Positions 21,341 through 31,562 of a DNA stretch of 64,000 nucleotides are shown here, piece after piece; positions within the stretch are counted from its first letter, which is position 1; each line of letters begins with the position of its first letter. The notes beneath the pieces are model-generated. The model worked only from the letters and a program-made list of their open reading frames with translations, ran no database searches and was not told where the DNA came from. Source of the stretch: Bimuria novae-zelandiae CBS 107.79 (Eukaryota > Ascomycota > Dothideomycetes > Pleosporales > Didymosphaeriaceae); contig ML976760.1 of the NCBI GenBank assembly GCA_010015655.1, positions 1 through 64,000 of the forward strand. The letters are read 5' to 3'. A program made the translations under genes and the position numbers.

Positions 21341-22604
21341 TTACTTCCCAATCATGCCAGCCCTCCTAAACATCTCAAAAGCCTCCTCCCACCCTTCCCT
21401 CGGCGGCCTCTCCTCCTCGAACCCCGCCTCCCGCAACCGCTCCAGACTAAGCTGCCGATCAAAAGTCAACCAATACCCATAGCTATCCAGCTGACCCGCA
21501 TTCCAAATCTGCACCCCCTTCGCGCCCTTTTCCCTCAACAGCTCCTCACGCGCTTTCACAAACTCGCTGGGCTTCACATCCTCCGCACTCGCGCCCTCCC
21601 TCGGCGTCACACCCCGTAGTCCAAACCACGCCGCAATCTCGGGCCAGCGCTCGCGCATGCGTCCCGGCACCCCCGAGTCCGCAACGTTGAAGATGCGCTC
21701 GCGGAACGTGGAAGCGTGCAGCGCAGCGTGGATACCCACCCGCGCCAGCACCGCCGTGCTCGTCTCGGTGTACTGCGCGTCGTATCCGGCTAGGGTGCCT
21801 GGGAACGGCACTTCTGCACCTTTGCCATGGACCAACGCGTACGCGTAGAGATAGACCGCCCAGTGCCCGCCGAGCGAGAAGCCGCTGCCGTTCGGAGTGA
21901 ACCCGACCACGACGTCGGGACAGAGTTCGCACCAAGACCAGCCCTGGTGGGTGCTCTCGGCGGTGAGGATCGCGCGGTAGTGCGGGTACGCGACTGTTCG
22001 CGCGTAGTCTTCTGGCAAGCACTCTGCCATCTCCTCGCGCAGGGGCGCCGTGAAGACGCCGTCGGGCCTGTAAATCCCATATCCGCGGGTACCGCCAGGA
22101 TAAACGAGAAAGCCCTCTGCGCGGAACGTAGGCGAGAGACGGGCTATGCTGCGCACGAGGCGGCGCAGCATGCCCACATTCACCTTCACTTCTTCGATGT
22201 GGTCGTTGCGCACTTCTTTGAACGCTGTGTAGGCCGCGTTAGCACCTCCATCCCGCCTCTCCCTTGTACAAGGAAATGATGAAAATAGGCAGAAGAAGGG
22301 GATAACTCGCACCAAAATAAAACACCTCCCTCACGCTCTCCACACCACCTACTTTCTCTCTCAGCACGCGCTCAATCTCCGCCTCTGTCCCTAGCAGATC
22401 CGGTCCCGACGTCAACTCCAATTCAACACCACTTTCTCCTTCGCTGCGCGGCCAGAAAGCGTCCTCGAGGGAGAGCGGACGGTTCACGAGCGCGCTGACC
22501 TGCGCGAATGTGCCGGGTGTAGGGTACCCACGGAGCAGCTGGTCGACGACGGCCCAGCCGATTACGCCCGAGGCGCCGATTACGAGGGCGTGGGAACCGC
22601 CCAT
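21341..22604 (-). CDS. NAD(P)-dependent SDR, PRISE-like (iridoid synthase/5-beta-reductase type)
   Basis: Two exons (22604-22314 plus one base to 22313, and 22245-21341) give 398 residues. A Rossmann nucleotide-binding motif GASGVIG is at residues 10-16. The splice joins FYFG to ANAAYTAFKEV and EEVKVNVGMLRRLV, the second half of the extended SDR core. Later HQGWSWCELCPDVVVGF and NGSGFSLGGHWAVYLYAYA fit the PRISE-like SDR subgroup that reduces enones with NADPH; the catalytic region reads GTRGYGIY rather than a textbook YxxxK, as in that subgroup. The substrate is unknown; fungal relatives occur both in primary and secondary metabolism. No cluster partners are seen nearby. Confidence 0.82.
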
Positions 22605-23234
22605 GTCGCAGAGTATCTGTGGTTTTCGGGGAAATGTAGGGAGGATTGGCTAAGTGGGAGGAGGGAGATATAGCTTTCATCTGGGGTTTTGGAGGGAGGA
22701 TTTAAGTGTGGGGCGGATGAGTCGAAATGATGCGGTTGCGATAGAGGACCATACACGTTTGAAGAAATTTGTCGAGATTGTGGGGTGCGTATTCATTCTT
22801 GAGTGGGTGGAGATGGAGTGATGCGTTATAAGGGTTTGAGGTGTGAGGTGTCAGGTGTGAGAGTGGACTTGGGCGGGATGGTGAGGTTGAGATGCTAATC
22901 CTAGAGAAATTAAGATGTATGCATGCGCGAACTGCTTTAAAAAGAACGCATGGTAGAGGCAGGATACCGGATGCGATATACTATAGAGTGTCAGGAAGGA
23001 CACGAACGTGGTCACCCGAAATAAATCGAGGTGTTTCTGCGGGTTACCTGACCAAGGGGCCAAAACAAAACGATTCTAACCAAGATTACCTTCCTATCTA
23101 ATGTATAATGTGCGACAAGTGCTGCAAAAAGCGCTAGGATGCCAGAATACCTAAAACTTCACGTAACAGTCCCCTACACCCTCCAAAACTTCGCCAGACC
23201 TCAAATGTCAAAAAGAAAGCAAAAAAAGTAAACA
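22605..23234. other. intergenic region, nothing recognised
   Basis: SDR promoter on the left; a T7 tract (minus strand) at 23227-23221 serves the tRNA as RNA polymerase III terminator. Confidence 0.5.
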
Positions 23235-23345
23235 TGATGAGAGGGGGATTCGAACCCCCGCGGGCAAAGCCCATGAGAATGCGCAACCTGTTTAGGTTGA
23301 AGCTTACGCTTGAGTCACACGCCATAACCACTCGGCCATCTCCTA
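23235..23345 (-). tRNA. tRNA-Leu(CAA), intron-containing, imperfect acceptor stem
   Basis: The minus strand has TGGCCGAGTGGTTATGGC (A-box and D arm), an anticodon loop CTCAAG with CAA, an intron of about 25 nt after position 37, a long variable arm (GGGC-TTT-GCCC) as in class II tRNAs, and GGGGGTTCGAATCCCCC (T arm, B-box), then a T7 terminator. The 3' acceptor strand TCTCATC predicts GATGAGA at the 5' end, but the sequence reads TAGGAGA: positions 1-72 and 3-70 mispair. The anticodon stem also has an A-G mismatch next to the loop. It may be a decayed copy. The Leu-CAA identity is firm; function is uncertain. Confidence 0.72.
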
Positions 23346-24642
23346 TACGTATGTTAGTCACTAGTACGAAGCCTAGGCGGCTGGGTCAACTTACACCTTG
23401 ATTTGTTGGAAATTTGTTGGAAGAAAATAATTATATACATAGATTCAAATCATAAGTGGGGAAGGGCACAGTATCTTACAAATCCGCTTACGTGGGGTGG
23501 GGGGCGAAAAAAATTTGTGGGCCGCACGTGGGGCATTGGTGGCTACGCGAGGGTGGCACTACTGTTTTTTCTATCCCTCTGACACCTTTTTAAGTAACCC
23601 GCCACCTCCGTATCCTTCTTATCCTTCAGTGATAAGGCAGGGAGCAAAGTTAAATCGTCTGTTAGGGCTTAATTTTTCTGAATCCGACGAACCCTAATAC
23701 GTGAGGTTGGAAGCCCGCACATTCTGTAGCAAGGCTCGCTAGAAAAGTGCGATTAATATACCCCTTCTACACCCTGGCTTTGACAGGATATCAAAAAAGT
23801 CTCGTTTAGCATAGAGTATTCTTGCTTGCATATAGGGCTGGATGAGTGTATGCGCTGCGGGGTACATGCAGCATGCACATGTATTAAAAACCGCAACAAT
23901 TTATGCCGCTTAACCATGGCAACTGCTGGAAAGAAGTAACTTTTTATCACGCTTGAAATGCAGCGTGGGAATGACTACTCACTAAGGTGCAAAAACTTCG
24001 CTTAGAGTCTTACGGCAGAAGGATCGGTTAATACTTGCGTCTCTTTGAAAACGCTCCCTCCTTTTGGTCTTGGTATGATATCCTGGATGACATTGAGGCT
24101 ATTGTCCCGAATTCTAATTACAGTATTAAATAGCTTTCATTCTTACGTTACGTCCGTTTACTTAGCTAGAACGCTACATGCTAATTGTATGGATAGGTGT
24201 CTAGGGTATCCCCTTTCTCAAGAAATCTCCCTACTCTGCGAACGATAAAACTAGCAACCCGTAGCTGAGTTAACTGCTCATGTTGAAACGCTGTCTCGTA
24301 TATTATAGCAATACACTCGACGCAACTAGATACGCAATATCGTCGAGAAAGATTGTTCAAGCCCGAGCGCGTCCAAACCGAGATGCAAGGATGCCCGTGA
24401 GTGGACCTCCCAAAGAACAAGAAGAAAGGAACCCAATCCAGGGTGTCCATTGAAGGATGAAATGTGCATGCTCTGCTGCGTAAAAACAAGCCAAACAATT
24501 CGCGTACTCCAAACCATGCGTGTGCAGTCCCCACAGAAAGTAACAAGAAGGATTAATGCAATATCCCAGTAACCATTCAGCGCACAAGACCCATTATGGG
24601 AAGAACAATCAAACAATCAACATCCGTCGAGAAGCCTAAATG
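23346..24642. other. 1.3 kb without a supported gene
   Basis: Moderately AT-rich in 23390-24200. Several short frames exist but none resembles a protein. Confidence 0.55.
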
Positions 24643-25899
24643 CTAGCACGTCACGTTTCTCACCTCCCCTTCCACACTCTCCCGACTCATGCTCCTCTCC
24701 TCAATACTCGATCCTCTCTGTGAAGGGACCGCGGGAGGACTTGAAGCAAACATTCCATACTCCCACGCCCGTCTTCCAACTACGCACCAATTCTCAACGT
24801 CGCTGCTCCGCCTGAGCCAGTGCGCAGTCTCGGTGTCGTAGCTTCCTAGCTCGCCCGACTGCACCTTCTTATCGTGCATATATTCCTTGACTGTGGTGAC
24901 AATGTGTGTGTATATGGTAACAAAGGGCTTAAGGAAGAATGATATGACACGTTGGAAGATGGTCCTTCGTGGAGCGGCTTCGAAGTGCGGTTCATCCTCT
25001 GTTCCCGACACCGAAGCCTCCGGAGATGATGCGAGTAGCGGCGTGCGCTCCGTCTCTTCGTCCGCCTCTGGCCTCTCACTCGAACGCTCTTCGTTATGCA
25101 CACTCTGGGTGTTATCGCCACCACCATGTTTCCTCCCAGCGGCAGAATTCTGGCCACGCGTCTGGTTGGGCTACCCGGGGCCCCGCCCTCGCCGAAGCAT
25201 CAGCGCGGACAGTTCGGCTTCAGGACACCGCCAGCACTCGCGCAGATCGATAGGATGCTCGGCAGTCTTCGCCAGTGAGAGTTTACAGGTGCGGGAAAGG
25301 TGAGTCGGAAGGAAGGGATGGAAGATTGGGCCCGGTTGACCGTCCCCTAGAGGCGGTTTTCTTTTGGTGCGAGAGGTTCGGGCGGGCTTTCGGGAAAACC
25401 CTGATGGATCTCTTTCGCGTGGAGCGGGACTCGTAAGGAGCGGTTGTGTTCGTGGGGGCTTCCGCCATGTTGGTAGCGGAGGCTCCTCTGGCGTCGCAGG
25501 GATAATATTGATCTTTGGAATTTCGTACAGGCGCGGGAGCGCGCGACGCCATTCCTCTCCCGGAGAAGGCTGCTTAACGCCCGAGTCTTTCCTTCGTGGC
25601 AGCAGCCCACAAGGAGTCCGCGGCGCGCGGCGCTGCACGCTGGTTTTCGGGATACCTAAGGTAGGGCGCGGCAGTGACGATGCACGTGGAGGGGACTCTG
25701 GTCGTGGGGCTGGCACCTTCACCGCTGTGTCCGCACTCCTATTCCTTCTAATAAAAACCCTTCTTGGTTTTCGTACATGCGCATTGTGGATATGTGGCTT
25801 TGGCGTTGCCTGTCGCAGAGGTGCAGGTGGTGAGCATGCGGATAGGATCGTGGAGGCGCTGGAGCCAGACTCCAGGTCTGCAGGCGCGGAGATTCTCAT
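24643..25899 (-). pseudogene. unknown protein frame interrupted by one in-frame TAG
   Basis: From the ATG at 25899 a Pro/Arg-rich frame runs 242 codons to TAG at 25173-25171, then continues in the same frame for 175 codons to 24643. The second half has no ATG of its own at its start and looks genuinely coding: an acidic stretch with ETERTPLLASSP, a hydrophobic segment ISFFLKPFVTIYTHIVTTV, and YDTETAHWLRRSSD. I looked for an intron removing the stop: the GTAGCC donor at the stop with the CACCCAG acceptor gives 70 bp and shifts frame, and no canonical pair keeps it. The simplest reading is a nonsense change (TGG or CAG to TAG) in one gene; two adjacent genes or a sequence error are alternatives. 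No family is recognised. Confidence 0.5.
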
Positions 25900-26693
25900 G
25901 GTGGCTCCTCTGGTGAAATCTTCGTTGTTGTAGGTGCGAAGACTTGAGCACGCGTGTCACGGAAGCTGACCTCCGGATCGTATTGGTAGTGTTTTTGAAG
26001 AGACGAGATGGTTGCCTAAGATATTGTTTACGGTTCAGTACTGCGCAGCTATGGGAGGTAGCCGTCTACCTGAATGACTCGATCCATGATGAGCGAAAAC
26101 GGATACGTTGGGCATGATTCCGTGGATGGTGTTGTATGGAAGAATGCGAACGAAGCTTAATTGACGCCGAGCCTTCTGTGATTCTACTACCGTTTTGCGG
26201 ACGGGGAGGCCACAGCGGCGACACAACAAAAAGCTTTCATCGTGTAAATGACTGGGAGAAAGATACTCTTCCTCGTGATGTCTTGGTAGTGTGGTTGGCA
26301 CGGGCGTTCATCGGAGACTCCCCACCGTGTCACCCTTCTCCTCAGTGCGTGGGTCCTAGTCACCGACGAACCATGGCGCACCCAAGGCAATTGAGACTGT
26401 GCCACATTGGGTACCATGATTTCCTCAGCGTGCTTTGACTTCCCCATAGGGGACGTCCCAACAAAACGTACTGTCAGCGCACCTATCAGTGCTGTCTGCT
26501 TATTCATCGAAAGGGGCGCGAATGTTCCCCTCACAGTCCTTAGAGGTGGAACGTAATCCATAGGATTTCAGTCTTACGTGTTTTTATGCTCATCCTTCGT
26601 TTTCTTTAGTACAGCAGTTTAAAAAAAACATAGGAGGTCAACCCAAAGTCCTCCCCATGCAGTGTAAAGACTGTACAACGGCAAAAAGAAAAG
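25900..26693. other. intergenic region, nothing recognised
   Basis: No supported gene. A TTTTCTTTTT run on the minus strand (about 26693-26683) terminates the neighbouring tRNA. Confidence 0.5.
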
Positions 26694-26785
26694 TTCCGAT
26701 ACCGGGAGTCGAACCCGGGCCTTTCCGGCGCCTTCAGAACGGACTCTATGAAAGCGGAATATCCTAGCCGTTAGACCATATCGGA
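26694..26785 (-). tRNA. tRNA-Glu(TTC) with intron
   Basis: The acceptor strands TCCGATA and TATCGGA pair perfectly. The anticodon stem TTCCG/CGGAA is perfect, with loop CTTTCA giving anticodon TTC and a 20-nt intron after position 37. The T arm is CCGGGTTCGACTCCCGG. A TTTT terminator follows at once. All elements look functional. Confidence 0.92.
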
Positions 26786-29700
26786 TGTTATCTGATTGGA
26801 TAGAAAGTTTCGGAGATATGAAATATATATTCTCATTAATATGAAGAGGCGGAAGGAAAGGAGACCTTCGAAACTGTGTGGCACGCAAAATAAGGAAGGA
26901 ATGTGTATCTTAAAGTGGGGGCACATATAGCGCAGTATCTCGCTTAGAAATGGTTGCCATTGGTGGGGCGCTACCATTACGTAGTCATACTGGTAGCTCA
27001 ACGATAAAGAAACCATCAGTCATCACTCGTCCATGCGGCAGACCTTGAATTATTTGTTTTCCTTTCTACGCTCTAATTCTAGAGGAAGCAAATGGCTTCG
27101 CAGCGCAGTGCTTTGGGAACGTTTCCAATCAGTCCGTTTTATCTCCATCCCGGCACCTACCATAGGTATCCGTCACAAGGACACTGAAAGGAGAACCATG
27201 CATTTTAGTCTGTGTGAGAGACCAGAGAATGCACTTACTTAGAGCGGGCTGGACGGCTGTAAACTGATCCTCTAAGGGATTCTCGGCGTGTGCTCTTGAA
27301 TCAGGGTGTCAACATCTGCAGGTCTGTATTACTAGCTCGATTCCAATAAATGATACGCGTCTTCGAATATCTTTGCTCCTAAGGATAGTTCGCGTTCTAC
27401 CTGTCTCTCACGTAGTTTCTAGCGAAAAGCTAGGAAAGCGACAGAAGACCAGGGAGAAAAGGACGTTTCATGTCAATGATGCTGATGTCCTAAAACATAA
27501 ATGAGGAATATCTGGCGTTCCCTTGTTGTTATACAGCTTGAACTTCGAATGTTGGTATACTAAGACAGACTCACTCGCGCAGCGAATCGCGGTCCAGTAT
27601 ATCATTCAGCAAATGAAGGAAGGATCACTGAAGTTGCACACATACATTGACGACATTCTTTAGATAAACCCTACGGTGCGTGCTGGTCCTGGATTATCGT
27701 CCTAAACGCTATAACTATAGTATTTTAGTACGTAGTTTAGTAGAGAAAGTATAATATTATTGAAAAGGACTAATAAGTGGGTTAAGGTTATAAATAGCTT
27801 CTTTATTTTATAAATTTTCTATTTAGTCTTTTTAACTCTTACTTTCTTTTATTTATACTAACTATCCTTTAATATTATCTAAAGAATAGTAGTAGTAGTA
27901 GTAGTAGTACTCTAGTTAGCATTTTATTAAGATTTTAACAACCTATAAAGCTGAGGACTAGCAACTGTGAGGACGAGCGCGGGCTCCTGCATCGAAAGAG
28001 TAGATGAGGTAAGTTGGCTCTATTTCAGCTACACTAAGATGAGGAGACTATAGGCACATAGGCTAGCAGTGCTTTTGTTCGCTGCCGTTCGGCACGGAAT
28101 AACTCTTCGGACCCCATCTGCGCAGGTAGTCGCCCTAGGTGTGGGAGGCAGTCGCTCTGGGGCGTAAGGCAGTCGCGTTTAGGCGCGGGATCATGTGACC
28201 TGCCACTGTACTGGGCCGTAACAGCAACTAGCAAACTACTACCTGTGATTTTCCTTGTTCCGGTTTTATCTATTCCTTTGGACTGCAACCAGTGCGAAGC
28301 ATGGACATTTGAAAGCTAGCGCTCTGGTCGGGAACCTTGTCCGAGAATGAATGAGGGGCTTTCGCATGCGGACCATAGAAACAAAGTGGAGAATGGAGAC
28401 ATCGCTCGCTAATCACTGTTCGAGCACCAGTCTTCGAAGGCGACTATAAAGCACCTAGAAGGCTGGTAATAGTGGATTTCTCATAAAGAATCCACACCCG
28501 CCTAATACTCGAACTTGAAGATTCCTCGACTTTTGGAGCAGATTCAATCAATTAGTCACCTTCCCTGCCAATCTTGACTTAACGAACTCACTACCAAGAC
28601 CTACCCGTACTCAGCCCCTTCGATGGTATGCCCTCTCAGATCCTCAGATTCGAAAGACCAATCGACCATGTTAACATTATAATTACTTAGTCTAATTCTT
28701 CCTGTTCACCACCACCTCACCTCAATCACCCACCCATAGGACACCATCCACCCAAGCACCTAATTTGTTTTAATGAATTCTCTCCCATATAAGCGCCCTA
28801 CGAGAACTCTCCTTCATCTGAAGAGGAGGCCTTACACCAGCCTACAACAATCCCTCTTACACTCTCCCTCGCACGCCTCCGCTAAAGCCATACTTCCCTA
28901 CCTAGAGTATATCTCAACAGGTCCTCGTACCGTCCCATTAACAATCGTCCCCGCTCGCTCCGCGCGAGAAAGTCATGGCATCTCTTCGCCCGCGCGCGGG
29001 ACGGGTCCTCGGCACCGCATTCACCAAAGCACCAAACAGCCTAGGCGGTAGAAAAAGCGAGGACCTCACCGACGTACGTCAGACCTACCGTTTATTGAAA
29101 GTCGAGATCATGACCGACGGGAGTGGAGTAAGTGGGACGCGTGGAAGGTGGTTACGTCAAAGAGGTGAGCAGTTTGCAGGTGGGTGTCGTACGCGGTGTC
29201 GGTCGCCTCACGCACACATCGCCGACTCTCCCTCCCTCTACCATTGCCATCGCATCAGCCCAGCCCAGTCCCTCCAATACAGCGAACACAGTACAATAAG
29301 TTTCAGGACGCCAGGATCCGCTGCGCCACGGCCTCGGTCCGCGGGTCCCTCAATCCTTCGTCAGCTCATCTCGCATTCGCGTCGATCACCCGAGATTACA
29401 CATTCGCGAATCGCCTCGAATCCTTTCGTTTCGGCTTGGCACCCGCACCAGAGCCCGCCCGCGCGCCACGCCCTGCGCACCATCGCTTACGGCCTAAAAC
29501 GCCATCGCGAGAAACTCTAATTGCAGTACACACTACCGTCCGCTGCTCTTTACCTGCTTCTCTTGGCCCATTCACACACGCGCAATATGAAAAGGATGTC
29601 ATACAAACACGAATAGCGAACTGCGTGAGCAAAGTGATGTATTATGATGCAAGATGCGGTGAAATATGTACCGGAGTATGCACAGAGTTGATCGTTAAAG

Positions 29701-30074
29701 CCGTATTATACCATGCCATGCCACCATACACCGAGAAACCAGACCGAAGAGTGTTGTACAAATGCGACTTATGATGTTTGAGACCACCGCGCTGACCCAC
29801 GGTAGTCGTTCTAAACAACACCAGACCGACGACCTGCAGCCCGAAAGGCGTGAAAATTCAGCCCAGAAACGCCATGCAGAACAAAGTGCAAAGTGCCAGC
29901 TAGCACGTTTGCATGCCGAGCAGTAAAATTCAACGCCAGCCCATGAGGGTGTAATGTAGTACGAGGAAGCATGGAGACCCCAAATGTGAGGTAGCGCGCA
30001 TGCAATAATCCGCAGTGTCGGAAATTCTGCCCTCGGAGCAGTGACGACAGAGCTCATGCAAGGAAATATTCGTC
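26786..30074. other. 3.3 kb gene-poor tract
   Basis: No gene I can support. 27690-27960 is a TA-rich RIP-like island with a (TAG)7 microsatellite at 27889-27909. A frame from an ATG at 28773 starts with a presequence-like MNSLPYKRPTRTLLHLKRRP but has no recognisable continuation; it could be a small gene, at low probability. Confidence 0.5.
27696..27962. repeat. short AT-rich RIP-like repeat island
   Basis: TA-rich and stop-dense, with weakly inverted ends (GTCCTAAACG on the left, AAAGCTGAGGAC on the right). Possibly a RIP-degraded small transposon; no coding motif remains. Confidence 0.4.
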
Positions 30075-31562
30075 TCAAACTCGCTCGGTGAAGCGAGATT
30101 GTCTCGAGCCGGCGCTAGATGTCCTTCGCTTCTTCTGGAGCTTGGATCGTCGCTTCTCGGAGACAGTCGTCTGCTGGTCTTCTTCGGTGGGGCTCGGAAG
30201 CGTACCCGGTTTGAGGATCTCGAAGCCGGAGTTGACCTTGCGGAGGACCTGGTTGTTGACGTCTCGCTGCTCGTTCTGCTGAGTGTTCACCTGAATCGGC
30301 ATTTCATCGTACGAGAATTGATGTTGCGGGCCCTTGGGCTGGTACACATCGGGGAGGTAGAAAGGCCGCGGCGCATAGCTCTCGAGCAGAGGGACGGCTT
30401 GTTTAGCCTGGTTGCTGGCGGTACTTTCCATGGCCGGCGATACGTCTAATGGGGCTGAGGCAGCAGGAGCTAGAGGTGGAGAGGGAGTCTTCTGTTGGGG
30501 CACAAAATAGTCAACACCATTGACCGTAGCAATTTCTTCACGGAGCTTCAGGCTGTCGGCCACACTTGCCCATTCGCCGCTATTACCTGGTCTGAATCGT
30601 GACCTCGGAGTGAGCTGTCCAGTCTCAGCGACGTGGGACATGCGATGGCTTGCAAGCAGATCCAGATCAGTTCGCGGGTCGGCAGGCACGTATACGGAGG
30701 TCTGCTTCGGATTGAGATAAGCGACTTCGTACGGTCGGTCGAGGTAGTCGGAGTCGTCGTCGCTGGTACGGCGGCTCGATTTGCCCGAGTTCTCGCGAGA
30801 GCTGCCGGAGCTGGGCTGGTCGCCAATGGGTTCACGGCGGGCTGAGCAATCTGTCAGTGCGGATGTGCAGGTGAAGTCTGAGTGGACTCACCAGACGAGG
30901 GACCGGAAGACTGTTCGCCCTCCAGCGCCTGAACAGTCCTGGACATGTTGTAACTGTAGCGGTTCATGGAGACAGGTGGCCGCCCGCGATTTGGTGACGA
31001 GCCGCGCGAGTCGTTCGTAGATATACGCTCGGCCCCAACCGCCATGTCGAAAGAGCTGGCAGCTTTGGAACTGGCGCGGCTCGAGGCGACAACTACTTGC
31101 TGAAGCTCCAACTGAGAGCTGTTGTGGCTACGTGGGAGCTTCAAATCGCTGAGAGACGTGCGGCTGCTGCCCACTGGCGTATTGGAGCGGGAGATCCACA
31201 CGCCGTCGACCTCAATGCCGCTCTCAATGGCGCGGATGCCGAACGGAATGTCGTCTCCTTTGGGCTCTTCACGTATCGTCTGCGCCTCCAGCATTTCGGG
31301 CGTCTGCGCTTGCTTTCCCTTGTCGACTTTGCTGTACTTCTTGATGCGATACTTGTCATATTGCAGTTTGATTAGGCCCAAGAAAACAGTGAAAACCTGG
31401 AAAAGTTAGCCATGTTGATGGGAAGCCGGACAGTATGGGTCGTACAATGCCACAGGCGAGCACCTATCACGGGTTAGCAGGAGATCCATGGCAAGAGACA
31501 GGTCAACCCACAAAAGTCATCTTTTGCCATAGCTCCCAGCCGTTGAAAAATTCTTTGCCCAT
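30075..31562 (-). CDS. single-pass membrane protein, fungal, function unknown
   Basis: Four exons (31562-31512, 31463-31446, 31396-30892, 30841-30075) give 446 residues. The start reads MGKEFFNGWELWQKMTF; an 18-nt microexon adds VLACGI; the third exon continues VFTVFLGLIKLQYDKYRIKKYSK. Only with the microexon does a complete membrane helix (about residues 17-33) form, followed by a basic stop-transfer, so the N-terminus is probably outside the cytosol. The rest is low-complexity, Ser/Arg/Pro-rich and probably cytosolic and disordered, ending in a basic RRSKLQKKRRTSS tail. I recognise no catalytic domain. The family is widespread in filamentous fungi by my recollection, without known function. 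Confidence 0.78.

Noticed and set aside
27889..27909. CRISPR-like or array structure
   Set aside because: It is a simple TAG microsatellite; no spaced repeat array exists anywhere in the window, as expected for a eukaryote.
28773..29520. Small gene with a mitochondrial-like N-terminus
   Set aside because: The first 20 residues look like a presequence, but there is no domain or splice-consistent continuation; left as a remark only.
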